Assembly: GCA_937776645.1 (NCBI GenBank)
Contig: CALMRI010000041.1
Span: 1 to 56,560 of the forward strand
Reading direction: 5' to 3'
DNA from: an uncultured Alphaproteobacteria bacterium
Lineage (GTDB): Bacteria > Pseudomonadota > Alphaproteobacteria > Thalassobaculales > Thalassobaculaceae
DNA: 56,560 nt
Shown here: one piece after another, positions 17,949-28,114 of the stretch
Layout of the letters: each line of letters starts with the position of its first letter
Numbering within the stretch: the first letter of the stretch is position 1
Notes under the pieces: generated by a model
The model's input: the letters and a program-made list of their open reading frames with translations, nothing else
Databases searched by the model: none
What the model was told of the DNA's origin: nothing
Translations under genes and position numbers: made by a program

Positions 17949-18737
17949 ATGTTCGACGGCACGACCACTCCGCCGCTGGTGTTCTTTCACACCCTGCCCA
18001 TGCCGTGCCCCTACCTTCCGGATCGGCTTGAACGTCGATTGGTCGCGGACATCTCCAGCCGCCGCGGACGCAACAGCCATGACGCCTTAGCCCGGGCCGG
18101 ATTTCGCCGGACCCAGCATCTTTGTTACCGCCCGGCCTGCCCGACCTGCCGGGCCTGCCTACCTATCCGGGTTCGCGCGGCAGATTTTCGTTGGACACGC
18201 TCGTTCCGCAGGATCAAAAATCGCAACAGCGACGTGGCCAGCGCGTGGCGCAAGGCCCAGGCCAGCACCGAACAATTCCTGCTTTTCAAGCAATACCAGT
18301 CCTCGCGCCATACCGATGGCGAGATGAGCCTCATGGATTATGTCGATTTTGGCGACATGGTCGAACGCTCGCCGATCGAGTCCCGGGTTCTGGAATACCG
18401 CGACGCCACGTCCGACGATCTCCTCGGCGCCATGTTGGTCGACGTGCAAGATGACGGCCTGTCGGCGGTGTACAGCTTCTTTTCGCCGGAACTGGCCGAC
18501 CGCGGCCTCGGCAGCTATATGGTTCTGGACCTGATAGAGCGCGCGGTGAGCCAGGGGCTTGCCTATGTCTATCTTGGCTACTGGATCGCCCAGACCCGCA
18601 AGATGTCCTACAAGGCGCGGTTTCGCCCGGCCGAGGTGTTGCTCGAAGCGGGTTGGACGGATCTTTCAGCGTTGGGTGAGACGCGTAAACAGGCCAGCGC
18701 CGAGGCGAATAGCAGCCTCGCGGGCGAAGGCGGTTAG
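17949..18737 (+). CDS. bpt: Aspartate/glutamate leucyltransferase (arginyltransferase family)
   Basis: This enzyme adds leucine (or arginine) from aminoacyl-tRNA to N-terminal Asp or Glu of proteins, marking them for ClpSAP degradation by the N-end rule. The 262-residue frame is intact and has normal length. The cysteine-rich N-terminal region (PCPYLPDRLERRL, YRPACPTCRACLPIRV) and the GNAT-like C-terminal half (YVYLGYWIAQTRKMSYKARF) are diagnostic. The ATG at 17949 gives a family-like start. It overlaps the converging yqeY gene by 4 bases at the 3' end. Confidence 0.92.
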   Translation: MFDGTTTPPLVFFHTLPMPCPYLPDRLERRLVADISSRRGRNSHDALARAGFRRTQHLCYRPACPTCRACLPIRVRAADFRWTRSFRRIKNRNSDVASAWRKAQASTEQFLLFKQYQSSRHTDGEMSLMDYVDFGDMVERSPIESRVLEYRDATSDDLLGAMLVDVQDDGLSAVYSFFSPELADRGLGSYMVLDLIERAVSQGLAYVYLGYWIAQTRKMSYKARFRPAEVLLEAGWTDLSALGETRKQASAEANSSLAGEGG

Positions 18738-19193
18738 CCGACCAGTGTCTGGCGGACCATGCCGCTGGCCTTGGAGAAATCCATCCGACCGGGATAACGC
18801 TGCTTCAGCAACGCCATGGTCTTGCCCATATCCTTCATATCGCGGGCCCCGACCTCGCGGATCGCTTCTTTGACCGCTCCATCCAGCTCGTTACCATCGA
18901 GCGGACGCGGCATGAAACGGCGAATGACCTCAATTTCCTCGCGCTCTTGCTCGGCAAGTTCGAGTCGGCCACCTTCTTCGTAAAGACGGATCGATTCGGT
19001 GCGCTGCTTGACCATGGTCTGCAGTAGGGTAAGCACTTCTTCATCAGCCACGCCGTCGGGATTGCCATCGGTCCGAGCACAGATATCCCGGTCCTTAAGC
19101 GCCGCCATAATCAGGCGAATAGTGCTAACCACACACTTCTCCTCGATCTTCATGGAGACCTTCAGCGCCTCATTTAATTCAGTGCGAATCACT
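18734..19193 (-). CDS. GatB/YqeY domain protein
   Basis: A 152-residue YqeY-type protein related to the tRNA-binding tail of GatB. Its proposed role is linked to tRNA amidation or quality control, but the exact function is unproven. A GTG start at 19193 is preferred because GAGAGGAG lies seven bases upstream and the product then begins with the family N-terminus (IRTELNEALKVSMK). Landmarks are VSTIRLIMAALKDRDI, LLQTMVKQRTESIRLY, IRRFMPRPL and DMGKTMALLKQRYPGRMDF. It is transcribed away from carA and shares the promoter region 19194-19385. Confidence 0.88.
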
Positions 19194-19295
19194 GTAGCGC
19201 TCCTCTCACATACCCCCACCAAACATCTTGCCGGACAATTCAGACAGCGAGTGAGACACTTAACGGTGAATCGCCGAGGAAACGCAAGTATTTTG

Positions 19296-19324
19296 TTAAC
19301 ATACTGAAAACAAACAAATATTCT
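19296..19324 (+). promoter_or_regulatory. Candidate sigma-70-type promoter for carA
   Basis: TTAACA at 19296-19301, a 17-base spacer, then TATTCT at 19319-19324, in an AT-rich stretch about 60 bases upstream of carA. Spacing and composition fit a housekeeping promoter, and nothing else in the region fits better. Confidence 0.45.
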
Positions 19325-19385
19325 AAAATAATAGAGGTTGACCGCCCGGTGCGTTTCGCGTAACTACCGTGCCGATCAAGCATCC

Positions 19386-20604
19386 ATGGATTGCTCTTCG
19401 ATGGCGGACGCGCACGCGACCGATCCCAGCCAAAAAGCCGCACCCAAACAGCCCTCGGGCTGCACAGCAGCCCTTATTCTCTCTGATGGAACCGTGTTCT
19501 GGGGGCGTGGCCTCGGCGCGACGCGGACGACCGTGGGCGAAGTCTGTTTCAACACCTCGATGAGCGGCTATCAGGAGATCATGACCGATCCCTCCTATGC
19601 CGGACAGATCATCACCTTCACCTTTCCCCATATCGGCAATACTCGGCGCCAACCAGAATGATGTGGAGACGCCGACGCCCCACGCGCTCGGTTTAGTGCT
19701 GCGCGCCGACATGACCGAGCCATCGAATTACCGCTCCGACCAGCATTTCGACGCTTGGCTGAAATCGGTAAGCTTGCCGGGGATCAGCGGCGTCGACACC
19801 CGCCGCCTGACCCGCCGCATTCGCGACGGCGGCGCACCGAACGGCGTGCTCTGCCACGCTCCGGACGGGGTATTCGACATTCCGGCTCTGCAAAGACAAG
19901 CGGCGGCATGGCCGGGCCTGGAAGGCATGGATCTGGCGGGCGAGGTCTCCTGCACGCAAAGCCACGACTGGGATGGCGGCAACTGGGCTTTTGGTGATCT
20001 GGACACCGAAGGCTATCAGCCGGCTCCGCCGAGCAAATACAGCGTCGTTGCCATGGATTTCGGCGCCAAGCGCAACATCCTGCGCAATCTAGCGGCGCTC
20101 GGCTGTAAAGTGACGGTGGTCCCGGCCGATACCCGCGCCGACGACATCCTGGCGCTGAACCCTGACGGTATCTTTTTGGCGAACGGCCCCGGCGACCCGG
20201 CGGCGACCGGACGATACGCGGTGCCGGAGATCGCCAAGCTGGTCGACAGTGGCAAACCGATATTCGGAATCTGTCTTGGTCACCAAATGCTATCGCTGGC
20301 CTTGGGCGCCAAGACCGAGAAGATGGATATGGGCCACCGGGGCGCCAATCATCCGGTCAAGGACCTGACCACCGGCAAGGTTGAGATCACCAGCCAGAAC
20401 CACGGTTTCGTCATCTCCGAGGGCAGCCTGCCGGACGGTGTCGAAGTCACCCACCGCTCGCTCTTCGACGGCTCGATCGAGGGACTGCACGTTACCGGCA
20501 AACCGATCTTCTCGGTCCAACACCACCCCGAATCCTCCCCCGGCCCGAAGGACAGCCATTATCTGTTCCAGCGGTTCATGGATTTGATGGAAGAGGCACT
20601 CTGA
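19386..20604 (+). CDS. carA: Carbamoyl-phosphate synthase small subunit, one frameshift
   Basis: CarA is the glutamine amidotransferase subunit that feeds ammonia to CarB for arginine and pyrimidine synthesis. The start is ATG 19386 or 19401. The N-terminal part ([39 protein letters not shown]) runs to FPHIGNT at about 19644. There one extra C shifts the frame, and [20 protein letters not shown] continues cleanly to the stop. The glutaminase site is complete, with GICLGHQ for the nucleophilic cysteine and [11 protein letters not shown] for the His/Glu pair. The total of about 405 codons is normal. A single indel in otherwise perfect sequence suggests a read error or a very recent mutation. 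carB follows after 7 bases. Confidence 0.9.
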
Positions 20605-20611
20605 ACCACCC

Positions 20612-23600
20612 ATGCCTAAACGCACCGACATCTCCTCGATCATCATAATCGGCGCCGGCCCGATCGTCATCGGCCAGGCCTGTGAGTTCGATTATTCCGG
20701 CACCCAGGCCTGCAAGGCCCTGAAGGAAGAGGGCTTACCGGGTGATCCTGGTGAACTCAAACCCGGCGACGATCATGACCGATCCGGGTCTCGCCGACGC
20801 CACCTATATCGAGCCCATCACCCCGGAGACGGTGGCCCGCATCCTTGAGCGGGAGAAACCGGATGCGATGCTGGCGACCATGGGAGGGCAGACGGCGCTG
20901 AACATTGCGCTGGCGCTAGCCAAGGACGGCACCCTGGAGCGGTTGGGGGTCGAGTTGATCGGCGCTAATCTCGACGCCATCGAAAAGGCCGAAGACCGAC
21001 TATTGTTCCGCCAGGCGATGGACAAGATCGGGCTGGAATCGCCGCGCTCACATCTGGTCTCCAACGCGGAGGAAAGCCAGGCTGCGCTCGAATCTATCGG
21101 CCTGCCGGCGATCATCCGCCCCTCGTTCACCCTGGCCGGTACCGGCGGCGGCATCGCCTATAACGTCGAGGAATTCGAGGAGATCGTTCGCACCGGGATC
21201 AGGATGTCGCCGGTCGGCACGGTGCTGGTCGAGGAATCGGTCCTCGGTTGGAAAGAATACGAGATGGAGGTGGTCCGTGACCAAGCGGACAATTGCATCA
21301 TTATCTGCGCGATCGAGAATATCGATCCGATGGGCATCCATACCGGCGATTCGATCACCGTCGCCCCGGCGCTGACCCTAACCGACAAGGAATACCAGAC
21401 GGATGCGCGACGCCTCGATCGCGGTGCTGCGCGAGATCGGGGTCGATACCGGTGGCTCGAACGTGCAATTCGCCATCGATCCCAAGACCGGACGGCTGGT
21501 GATCATCGAGATGAATCCGCGGGTTTCGCGCTCCTCGGCGCTGGCCTCGAAAGCCACCGGTTTTCCGATCGCCAAGATCGCCGCCAAGCTGGCGATCGGC
21601 TATACACTTGACGAACTCGACAACGACATCACCGGCGTCACGCCGGCCAGCTTCGAGCCGACGATCGACTATGTAGTCACCAAGATGCCGCGCTTCACCT
21701 TCGAGAAATTCCCCGGCGCCGAAGTCAAGCTGACAACGTCGATGAAGTCCGTCGGCGAGGCGATGGCGATCGGCCGGACTTTTCCGGAATCGCTGCAGAA
21801 GGCCTTGCGCTCGATGGAGACCGGCCTCAGCGGCCTCGACGAGGTCGAACTGCCGGTCGATGAAGATGGGCTGGTCGACCGCGAAGGCGCGATCGCGGCG
21901 CTGTCCGAACCGGTACCAGAGCGGTTGCTGCGGATTGCCCAGGCGTTTCGCCTCGGGCTGACGGTCGAGGAGATCCACGGCGCCTCGACGATCGACCCCT
22001 GGTTTCTGCGCCAAATCGAGGCGATCGTTAAAACTGAGACCGAGGTGCGCGCCAACGGGCTGCCGACCGACCGCCAGGCAATGCTGGCATTGAAGAAACA
22101 GGGTTTCTCGGACACCCGTCTGGGAACCCTGACCAGGCTCAGCGAGGATGTGGTCGCGGACCAGCGCCGCGCGCTTGGCATCACCCCGGTCTATAAACGT
22201 ATCGATACCTGTGCTGCCGAATTCCCCGCCAAGACCCCGTATATGTATTCGACCTATGAGGGCGACGGGTTGGAGGAAGCGGAATGCGAGTCCGAGCCGA
22301 CCGACCGTGAGAAAATTCTCATTCTCGGCGGCGGTCCGAACCGGATCGGCCAGGGCATCGAGTTCGACTATTGCTGCGTCCACGCGGCCTATGCGCTTGC
22401 CGAGGCTGGGTTCGAGACCATCATGGTCAATTGCAACCCCGAGACCGTCTCCACCGACTACGACACCTCCGACCGGCTGTATTTTGAGCCGTTGACCGCC
22501 GAGGACGTGATCGAGACTTGTCCGAGTCGAACAGCGTAACGGTGTCGTTAAGGGCGTGATCGTACAATTCGGCGGGCAGACACCGCTCAAGCTCGCCCAC
22601 GGGCTGGAAGCCGCCGGCATTGCGATCCTCGGCACCTCTCCCGACGCTATCGATTTGGCCGAGGACCGCGAGCGGTTTCAGAAACTAATCCGCAAACTGG
22701 GTCTGAAGCAGCCGGATAACGGTATCGTCAAGACAAACGAACAGGCCGAAGACCGAGGCCGCGAGGATCGGTTATCCGGTGGTGATCCGGCCATCCTATG
22801 TGCTCGGCGGACGGGCCATGGAGATCGTCCACGACGTTACTTCACTGCGCCGCTACATGAAGCAAGCGGTGATCGTATCCGGCTCTAGCCCGGTATTGAT
22901 CGACGGGTATCTGTCGCACGCGGTCGAGGTCGACGTGGATTCGCATCGCGGATGGAGCGACCTCGTATATCGCCGGCATCATGGAACACATCGAGGAAGC
23001 CGGCATTCATTCCGGTGACAGTGCCTGCTCGCTGCCGCCACTAATCGCTGGCGCCCGCGGTGCTCGACGAAATCCGCCGCCAGACCGGACTGCTGGCCGA
23101 CGGGCTCTCGGTCATCGGACTGATGAACGTTCAGTTCGCCGTCAAGGATGGCGAAGTGTTTCTCCTTGAAGTCAATCCTCGGGCCAGCCGCACGGTGCCC
23201 TTCGTCGCCAAGGCGACCGGCGTGCCCGATCGCCAAGATCGCCGCTCGCGTGATGGCCGGCGAACCGCTCGCCGCTTTCGATCTGCCGCGCAACAATCCC
23301 AACACATGTTGCGGTCAAGGAAGCGGTATTCCCCTTCGCCCGGTTCCCCGGCGTCGATAGCATTCTCGGCCCGGAAATGAAGTCGACCGGCGAGGTCATG
23401 GGAATCGACACCGACTTTGCCGCCGCCTTTGCCAAAAGTCAGCTCGCCGCCGGTACGGTTCTGCCATCAACCGGCACGGTATTCGTCTCGGTGCGCGACG
23501 AGGACAAGCCGCAAATTGTTAAGATCGCGAGCGAGCTTTCCCAGATGGGCTTCCAGCTGCTTGCCACCTCCGGCACGGCCCAAGCCCTTAAGGGAGCAGG

Positions 23601-23874
23601 CCTCAAGGTCGATCGCACAAAGAAGGTCCTGGAGGGTCGACCGCACGTGGTCGATAACATGTTGTCCGGCCATGTTGATCTGGTGATCAACACCACGGAT
23701 GGCGCCCAAGCGATCGCGGATAGTTTCAGCTTGCGTCGCACGGCTTTGACCCACAATACTCCATACTACACGACTGTGGAGGGCGCGAGAGCCGCTGTTA
23801 AGGCGATCAGCGCAATCCGCAAGGGCCATCTTGAAGTGGCGCCCTTGCAATCCTATCTAAGCGAGCCCTTCTGA
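20612..23874 (+). pseudogene. carB: Carbamoyl-phosphate synthase large subunit, multiply frameshifted
   Basis: CarB joins bicarbonate, ammonia and two ATP into carbamoyl phosphate. The whole 1080-codon protein can be followed, but in several frames. The start is [20 protein letters not shown]; a change near 20735 leads into [15 protein letters not shown]. Another near 21400 leads to a long clean middle ([10 protein letters not shown] before it, [20 protein letters not shown] after). The second ATP-grasp half begins at [17 protein letters not shown]. From 22520 to 23350 the frame changes at least five more times (near 22520, 22750, 22960, 23050, 23220 and 23310). The final allosteric domain from [20 protein letters not shown] is clean to 23874. 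Downstream of carA, it forms the usual carAB operon. Confidence 0.92.
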
Positions 23875-23967
23875 CCTTTGGCGGTCGCAAGGCACGTGCC
23901 GGTTAACGTCGAATGACGTAGCTGTGAACGACAGGCATTCAAGAATTAAGTGGGTATGGGCATTACG

Positions 23968-24441
23968 ATGGAGAAGGTTCCAATAAAGCGCGATGGCCTG
24001 GAGCGACTGCAGAACGAGCTGAAACAGCTCAAAACTGTCGAGCGGCCAGCGATCATACGGGCTATCGCTGAAGCCCGAGAACACGGCGATCTCTCCGAAA
24101 ATGCAGAATACCATGCCGCGCGTGAGCGCCAGAGCTTCATTGAGGGACGGGTCGCCGAGCTTGAAGATGTGATCAGCCGCGCGGAGGTAATCGATTCGTC
24201 AAAGATCGGTGGGGATACCGTCACGTTCGGCACGACCATAAAGGTCGCCGACGAGGACACTGACGAGGAATCCATCTACACGATCGTCGGCCCCTATGAA
24301 GCGGATATCTCCCAGGGCCTGATCTCGACGTCATCACCCATCGCCCGCGCCCTCATCGGCAAGCGCGTCGGCGACAGCGCCGAAGTCACGACTCCGCGTG
24401 GGACCAAGGGTTACGAGGTTCTAAGCATCTCGGTTTCGTGA
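23968..24441 (+). CDS. greA: Transcription elongation factor GreA
   Basis: GreA stimulates RNA polymerase to cleave backtracked transcripts. ATG 23968 gives the standard alphaproteobacterial N-terminus ([19 protein letters not shown]). The coiled-coil tip carries the functional acidic pair in [19 protein letters not shown], and the C-terminal globular domain ends with [13 protein letters not shown]. At 157 residues it is full length and intact. GTG 23950 and ATG 23956 lie in the same frame but add residues not usual for the family. It is about 90 bases after carB, in the common carAB-greA order. Confidence 0.93.
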   Translation: MEKVPIKRDGLERLQNELKQLKTVERPAIIRAIAEAREHGDLSENAEYHAARERQSFIEGRVAELEDVISRAEVIDSSKIGGDTVTFGTTIKVADEDTDEESIYTIVGPYEADISQGLISTSSPIARALIGKRVGDSAEVTTPRGTKGYEVLSISVS

Positions 24442-24590
24442 GTTTTTTAACTACGGTCGGCGCTGTTAATATCTTGTCCGCCGTTATCCTGCCGCAGTGC
24501 GGGACCCACTCAGTCATCGCCGACCCGATGGGCGGTGATACGGTAATTTTTTGAGCTATTCACTCTGAAACGAAAGCCGGAGGAATGGGC

Positions 24591-24606
24591 CCCGCCCCGC
24601 GGCGGG
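24591..24606. repeat. REP-like palindrome CCCGCC-CCGC-GGCGGG
   Basis: A GC-rich hairpin followed by ATGACG lies in the 334-base gap between the converging greA and Lrp genes. The sequence around it (CGGCGGGATGACG) resembles dispersed repetitive palindromes common in alphaproteobacterial intergenic DNA. Only one copy is in the window, so a repeat family is not shown. Confidence 0.3.
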
Positions 24607-24631
24607 ATGACGTGCGATAGTGTGACCCTAA

Positions 24632-24651
24632 CGGGGCGTCGGATTGCCCCG
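24632..24651. terminator. Hairpin between convergent genes
   Basis: CGGGGC-GTCGGATT-GCCCCG, a 6-bp stem with an 8-base loop, lies between the 3' ends of greA and the Lrp gene. A short T-rich stretch (GGGGGTTTTCG) follows at some distance. It may act as a terminator for either gene. The evidence is position and symmetry only. Nothing else is seen in 24442-24775. Confidence 0.35.
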
Positions 24652-24775
24652 AGGTGTGATGGGGGTTTTCGAGGCCGGTCTAGGACCGTGGCTTCTGCAT
24701 TCTTTTAATCGCTTGAGCCAATAGAAACGAAAAACACAAACCGTAAACCCGACAGACCACTGGGACGCTCGCCCT

Positions 24776-25276
24776 TTAGGTCCCCAAGCCTTCCTCCTCA
24801 ACACGGACGTCAATCGGCACGCCGGGCAGTTGCTTCTTGGTTCGGAACGCCAAGGCTGTCTTGACGTTGGAAACGTTCGGCGCTGGTGTCAGGCTGCTGG
24901 TTAGGAAGCGTTGAAAGGCATCCCAGTCCCGGGCGACGATCTTCAACAGGAAATCCGTCTCGCCGGAGAGCATGTGGCATTCACGCACTTCCGGCCATTC
25001 GCCAACCATCTCCTCGAAGGCCACTAGATCGGCCTCGGCTTGGCTGGAAAGGCCAACGAAAGCGAAAATGATCACGGAGAAACCCAAAGCTTCGGGATTG
25101 ATATCGGCGTGATAGCCGCGGATAAAATCGGCCTGTTCCAACGCCCTGACACGGCGGAGGCACGGCGGTGCAGAAATACCCACCCGGCTGGCTAACTCCA
25201 CATTGGTAATTCGGCCATTATCCTGCAGATCCCGCAGGATTTTACGATCAATCCGGTCAAGTTTGACGCGTTGCAT
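24776..25276 (-). CDS. Lrp/AsnC family transcriptional regulator
   Basis: A 166-residue regulator that responds to amino acids or similar small ligands. The N-terminal winged helix-turn-helix is clear (LDRIDRKILRDLQDNGRITN, VELASRVGISAPPCLRRVRA). The C-terminal RAM ligand domain includes VGEWPEVRECHMLSGETDFL. The start ATG at 25276 has GGAAGGA-like sequence nearby. It is close in type to the Lrp proteins found beside trxB-greA in Rhodospirillales. The 321-base upstream gap (25277-25597) is AT-richer and should hold its promoter and that of the ELM1 gene, but no clear -35/-10 pair stands out. Confidence 0.9.
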   Translation of the reverse strand: MQRVKLDRIDRKILRDLQDNGRITNVELASRVGISAPPCLRRVRALEQADFIRGYHADINPEALGFSVIIFAFVGLSSQAEADLVAFEEMVGEWPEVRECHMLSGETDFLLKIVARDWDAFQRFLTSSLTPAPNVSNVKTALAFRTKKQLPGVPIDVRVEEEGLGT

Positions 25277-25597
25277 TCCGGTGGTCCTTCCTTCGCCGCT
25301 CTCTGCAGAGCCGAAGCAATGAGTATCGAGTCACAAGGCGGGCTTGGCGAAATTTGTGAATTCATCTCTCAAACAATATGATAGACGGCGATTTACCCGT
25401 TAGTCTTCATCGCCAGATAATTCATTATGCGATTTCGACTAAGCTGATCGCGCTCTAACAGCAGCCGGGCGGATCATAAAGCTGCACAAGCACTCGGCGC
25501 AAGAATGTTGCGCAAAGTTGTTATAATCCTGTGATTCGTCTAGGCTGACCCACGCTGCGCCGCACCCTCTTTCCCGCGACCCCGACAGGTCCATCCG

Positions 25598-26569
25598 ATG
25601 TCCATTTCCGCCCCGCAATGCTGGATACTTTCCGACGGTACCGCCGGCATGGAGGCGCAGGCGCGAGGCCTGGCAAAGGCCATGGGCCTTGAGACTATTG
25701 TCAAAACCATCACCCCTGGCAAACTGCTGCGCATGTTGCCCTGCCTGGCACGGCTACCCGGCATACCAGCAGCGTCGGCGGGCAATACGCTGGGTCCGCC
25801 TTATCCCGCCATCGCAATCACCTGTGGGCGGCGCCATGCCGGCGCCAGCATCGCGCTAAAGCGGTTGTCAGGCGGCCGGGTTCACACCATTCATATCCAG
25901 GACCCACGCATTTCACCCGACCTTTTCGATACCTTGGTGGTGCCAGAGCACGACCCGACACGCGGGCCAAACGTAATCACCACAACCGGCTCACTCAATC
26001 GGATCAACGATGCGCTTTTGAGCCAGGAAGCCGACGCTTTTGCGGCTCAGGTCCAGCATCTGCCGACATCGCGCATCGCGGTCAATCTCGGAGGCCACAC
26101 CCAGCAATACGCGGTCGATGGCCCGATGGCGGCACGGATCTCGGCAAGCCTTTCGGCTCTGGCCGACAGCCATGGCTGCGGGCTGATGATCACCACCTCC
26201 CGGCGCACCGGGGCGCGTCTGATGGCGGCCCTGGCTCCCTTGGCCACCCGCGCTGACACGGTGCTTTGGCAGGGCGATGGGCCAAATCCATATCTTGGCT
26301 TTCTCGGGTTGGCCGACGCGATCATTGTCACAGCCGACTCGATTAATATGGTCAGCGAGGCCTGCTCCACCGGCAAGCCGGTGCACCTGCTGCCGCTTGG
26401 AGCCGAGTCGCGCCGCCGCGCTGCCTTTTTACAAGTCATTCTGGCAAGTGGTCGCGCCCGCGCGTTCAACGGCAGCCTGGAGATTTGGGACTATACGCCG
26501 TTACGGGAAACCGAGCGGGTCGCCGGCCTCCTGGTTACCCAACTTCGGAACTCTGGTATTCTCGCCTAA
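25598..26569 (+). CDS. Mitochondrial fission ELM1-like protein
   Basis: A 323-residue member of the ELM1 family, whose plant homologue is involved in mitochondrial fission. The bacterial function is unknown; the fold resembles a GT-B glycosyltransferase. Family landmarks are WILSDGTAGMEAQARGLAKA near the start, TCGRRHAGASIALKRLSGG, HIQDPRISPDLFDTLVVPEHD, TTGSLNRI, NPYLGFLGLADAIIVTADS and NMVSEACSTGKPVHLLPL. The frame is intact. The amidotransferase pseudogene follows after 17 bases and was probably in the same operon. Confidence 0.85.
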   Translation: MSISAPQCWILSDGTAGMEAQARGLAKAMGLETIVKTITPGKLLRMLPCLARLPGIPAASAGNTLGPPYPAIAITCGRRHAGASIALKRLSGGRVHTIHIQDPRISPDLFDTLVVPEHDPTRGPNVITTTGSLNRINDALLSQEADAFAAQVQHLPTSRIAVNLGGHTQQYAVDGPMAARISASLSALADSHGCGLMITTSRRTGARLMAALAPLATRADTVLWQGDGPNPYLGFLGLADAIIVTADSINMVSEACSTGKPVHLLPLGAESRRRAAFLQVILASGRARAFNGSLEIWDYTPLRETERVAGLLVTQLRNSGILA

Positions 26570-26586
26570 GCATTTAGGGAAATTCT

Positions 26587-27278
26587 ATGACTAAAGCGAC
26601 CATCGGCCTCTTCGAGGCCGGAACCTATGACGCCGATTTCATTCGTGCCCATGGCTCACCGGCCGATTGGTTCAGGCCCCTGCTCGGACCGGATTCGACG
26701 GATCGGTTCGACTATCGGGTCTACCATGCCTATACGTGCGACCTTCCCGATTCAATTGACGACTGAGATGGGGATCTGATTACCGGCAGCGAGGCAAGCG
26801 TCGTTGCAAAAGGGCCATGGATGCTGGCGTTGGGCGATTTATGCACTCTAACTATCGCAACCAAACCGGTGGTCGGGATCTGTTTCACTCATCAGTTTCT
26901 GTGTCAGGCTCTTGGTGGCGAGGTGCGGACGGCCGAACAAGGCTGGGGCGTCGACGTTCATTAATACGCGGTCACCAAAGCCGCCAAGTGGATGAGCCCG
27001 TCAATCGTCGAAGAGGAGATGCTGACCTCGTATATGGATCAGGTCACGACGCGGCCACCGGGCGCGGTGGTGCTCGCGCAGAGTACGTTCTCCCCAAACG
27101 CACTTCTGCAATTCGGCCGAATGGGATCACCCTCCAGGCGCATCCCGAGTCAACGCGCGGTTGCTTCGGGTCAATTTATCCGATGCGGCGCGATCGCTAT
27201 TCCGATGAGCAAGCGGATCAGGTCGGTCGCTGGCTGGTGAAACTTTTCCAGGATCGGATCAACCGCGCCGATACATGA
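26587..27278 (+). pseudogene. Type 1 glutamine amidotransferase pseudogene
   Basis: Starting at ATG 26587, the frame gives a class I glutamine amidotransferase of the GMP-synthase-like type (TKATIGLFEAGTYDADFIRA). An in-frame TGA interrupts it at 26764 and a TAA at 26962. The nucleophile site reads VVGICFTHQFLCQALGGEV, with the cysteine kept but T in place of the usual G after it. Near 27125 the frame shifts, and the histidine site appears as ITLQAHPES in the next frame. The tail RYSDEQADQVGRWLVKLFQD ends at 27278. Two nonsense codons plus one indel make it non-functional. It overlaps the converging methyltransferase gene by 20 bases. Confidence 0.75.
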
Positions 27279-28041
27279 CGATGTCGGTGTCCTTGATGTG
27301 GATCAGGGCCAGCTCCTTGGCCAACGCGTTCAGAAAGTTGAATACATCCGGAGCGTCGGGCTTGTAATCGTGCCAGAGGACAACCCCTCGCTCGCTCAGC
27401 ATCACCATGGCTTTGGCGGTATCGCTCTCGACATAACTGCTTGTATGGGCGCCATCGATGAACACCAAATCGATACCGCCCTTCAGAGGCGTTTCGTCAT
27501 AGGCCTTGCTGTCGGAAAAGATCTGCTGGATTTTCACCTCGGTGGGGTGGCCCTGATAGTAAAAGGTGGTGAACGCCGCCTCGGTGGCAGCCTGCCCCTG
27601 ATGGTGACGGTCATCCGACGAGCCGAATTCCAGGTTGGCCAGATCGTCCGGATGGATGGTCAAGGTGTGTATCTCGGCGTCGTCCGGCGTGTTCAGAGCC
27701 ATGACATGGGCGGTCTTACCACTACAGGTCCCAAACTCGAAGACCCGCCGGGCCGACTTGGCGAGGCCGGCGATGACCCACGTCTCTCGATCCGAAAGCG
27801 AGGCCACGACCCCTTCGCCACCGATAAAGGCAACGGTCGAGGCAGGCGCTGGTCCATGCTCGGTTATCGCGAAACAAGGATCAACCGCCTCCAGTTTGAC
27901 CTGACGGATTGGATAAGACCTGAACGCGAAGGCCCGGCGCTTTTGCCGGCGTAGCTTCAACATCCGCCTTGTGGCGAAATAGAGTGCCGCCAGGGTCACG
28001 ATATTCGTGACGATCAGTACAATGATGACCCAATCGGGCAT
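27259..28041 (-). CDS. Membrane-anchored class I SAM-dependent methyltransferase
   Basis: The start ATG 28041 has AGGAA upstream. The first 25 residues form one transmembrane helix (WVIIVLIVTNIVTLAALYF) followed by a basic stretch (RRMLKLRRQKRRAF), so the enzyme should be inner-membrane anchored with its domain in the cytoplasm. The methyltransferase core shows ARRVFEFGTCSGKTAHVMAL (motif I), HTLTIHPDDL, DLVFIDGAHTSSYVESD and LSERGVVLWHDYK, typical of the Methyltransf_24 group. The 260-residue frame is intact. The substrate is unknown. In that group genes often act in glycan or natural-product modification. Confidence 0.75.
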   Translation of the reverse strand: MPDWVIIVLIVTNIVTLAALYFATRRMLKLRRQKRRAFAFRSYPIRQVKLEAVDPCFAITEHGPAPASTVAFIGGEGVVASLSDRETWVIAGLAKSARRVFEFGTCSGKTAHVMALNTPDDAEIHTLTIHPDDLANLEFGSSDDRHHQGQAATEAAFTTFYYQGHPTEVKIQQIFSDSKAYDETPLKGGIDLVFIDGAHTSSYVESDTAKAMVMLSERGVVLWHDYKPDAPDVFNFLNALAKELALIHIKDTDIVMYRRG

Positions 28042-28114
28042 GGAAAATTCCTGTCCAGGCCGGCCTCCAAAAATTGGACTCGGCATGGTCCGAAAATCGG
28101 GCCAAGGCGGGACC

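Noticed and set aside
21355..22635. A 426-codon open frame on the minus strand
   Set aside because: It is the antisense shadow of carB, whose plus-strand product is unmistakable; high GC leaves long false frames.
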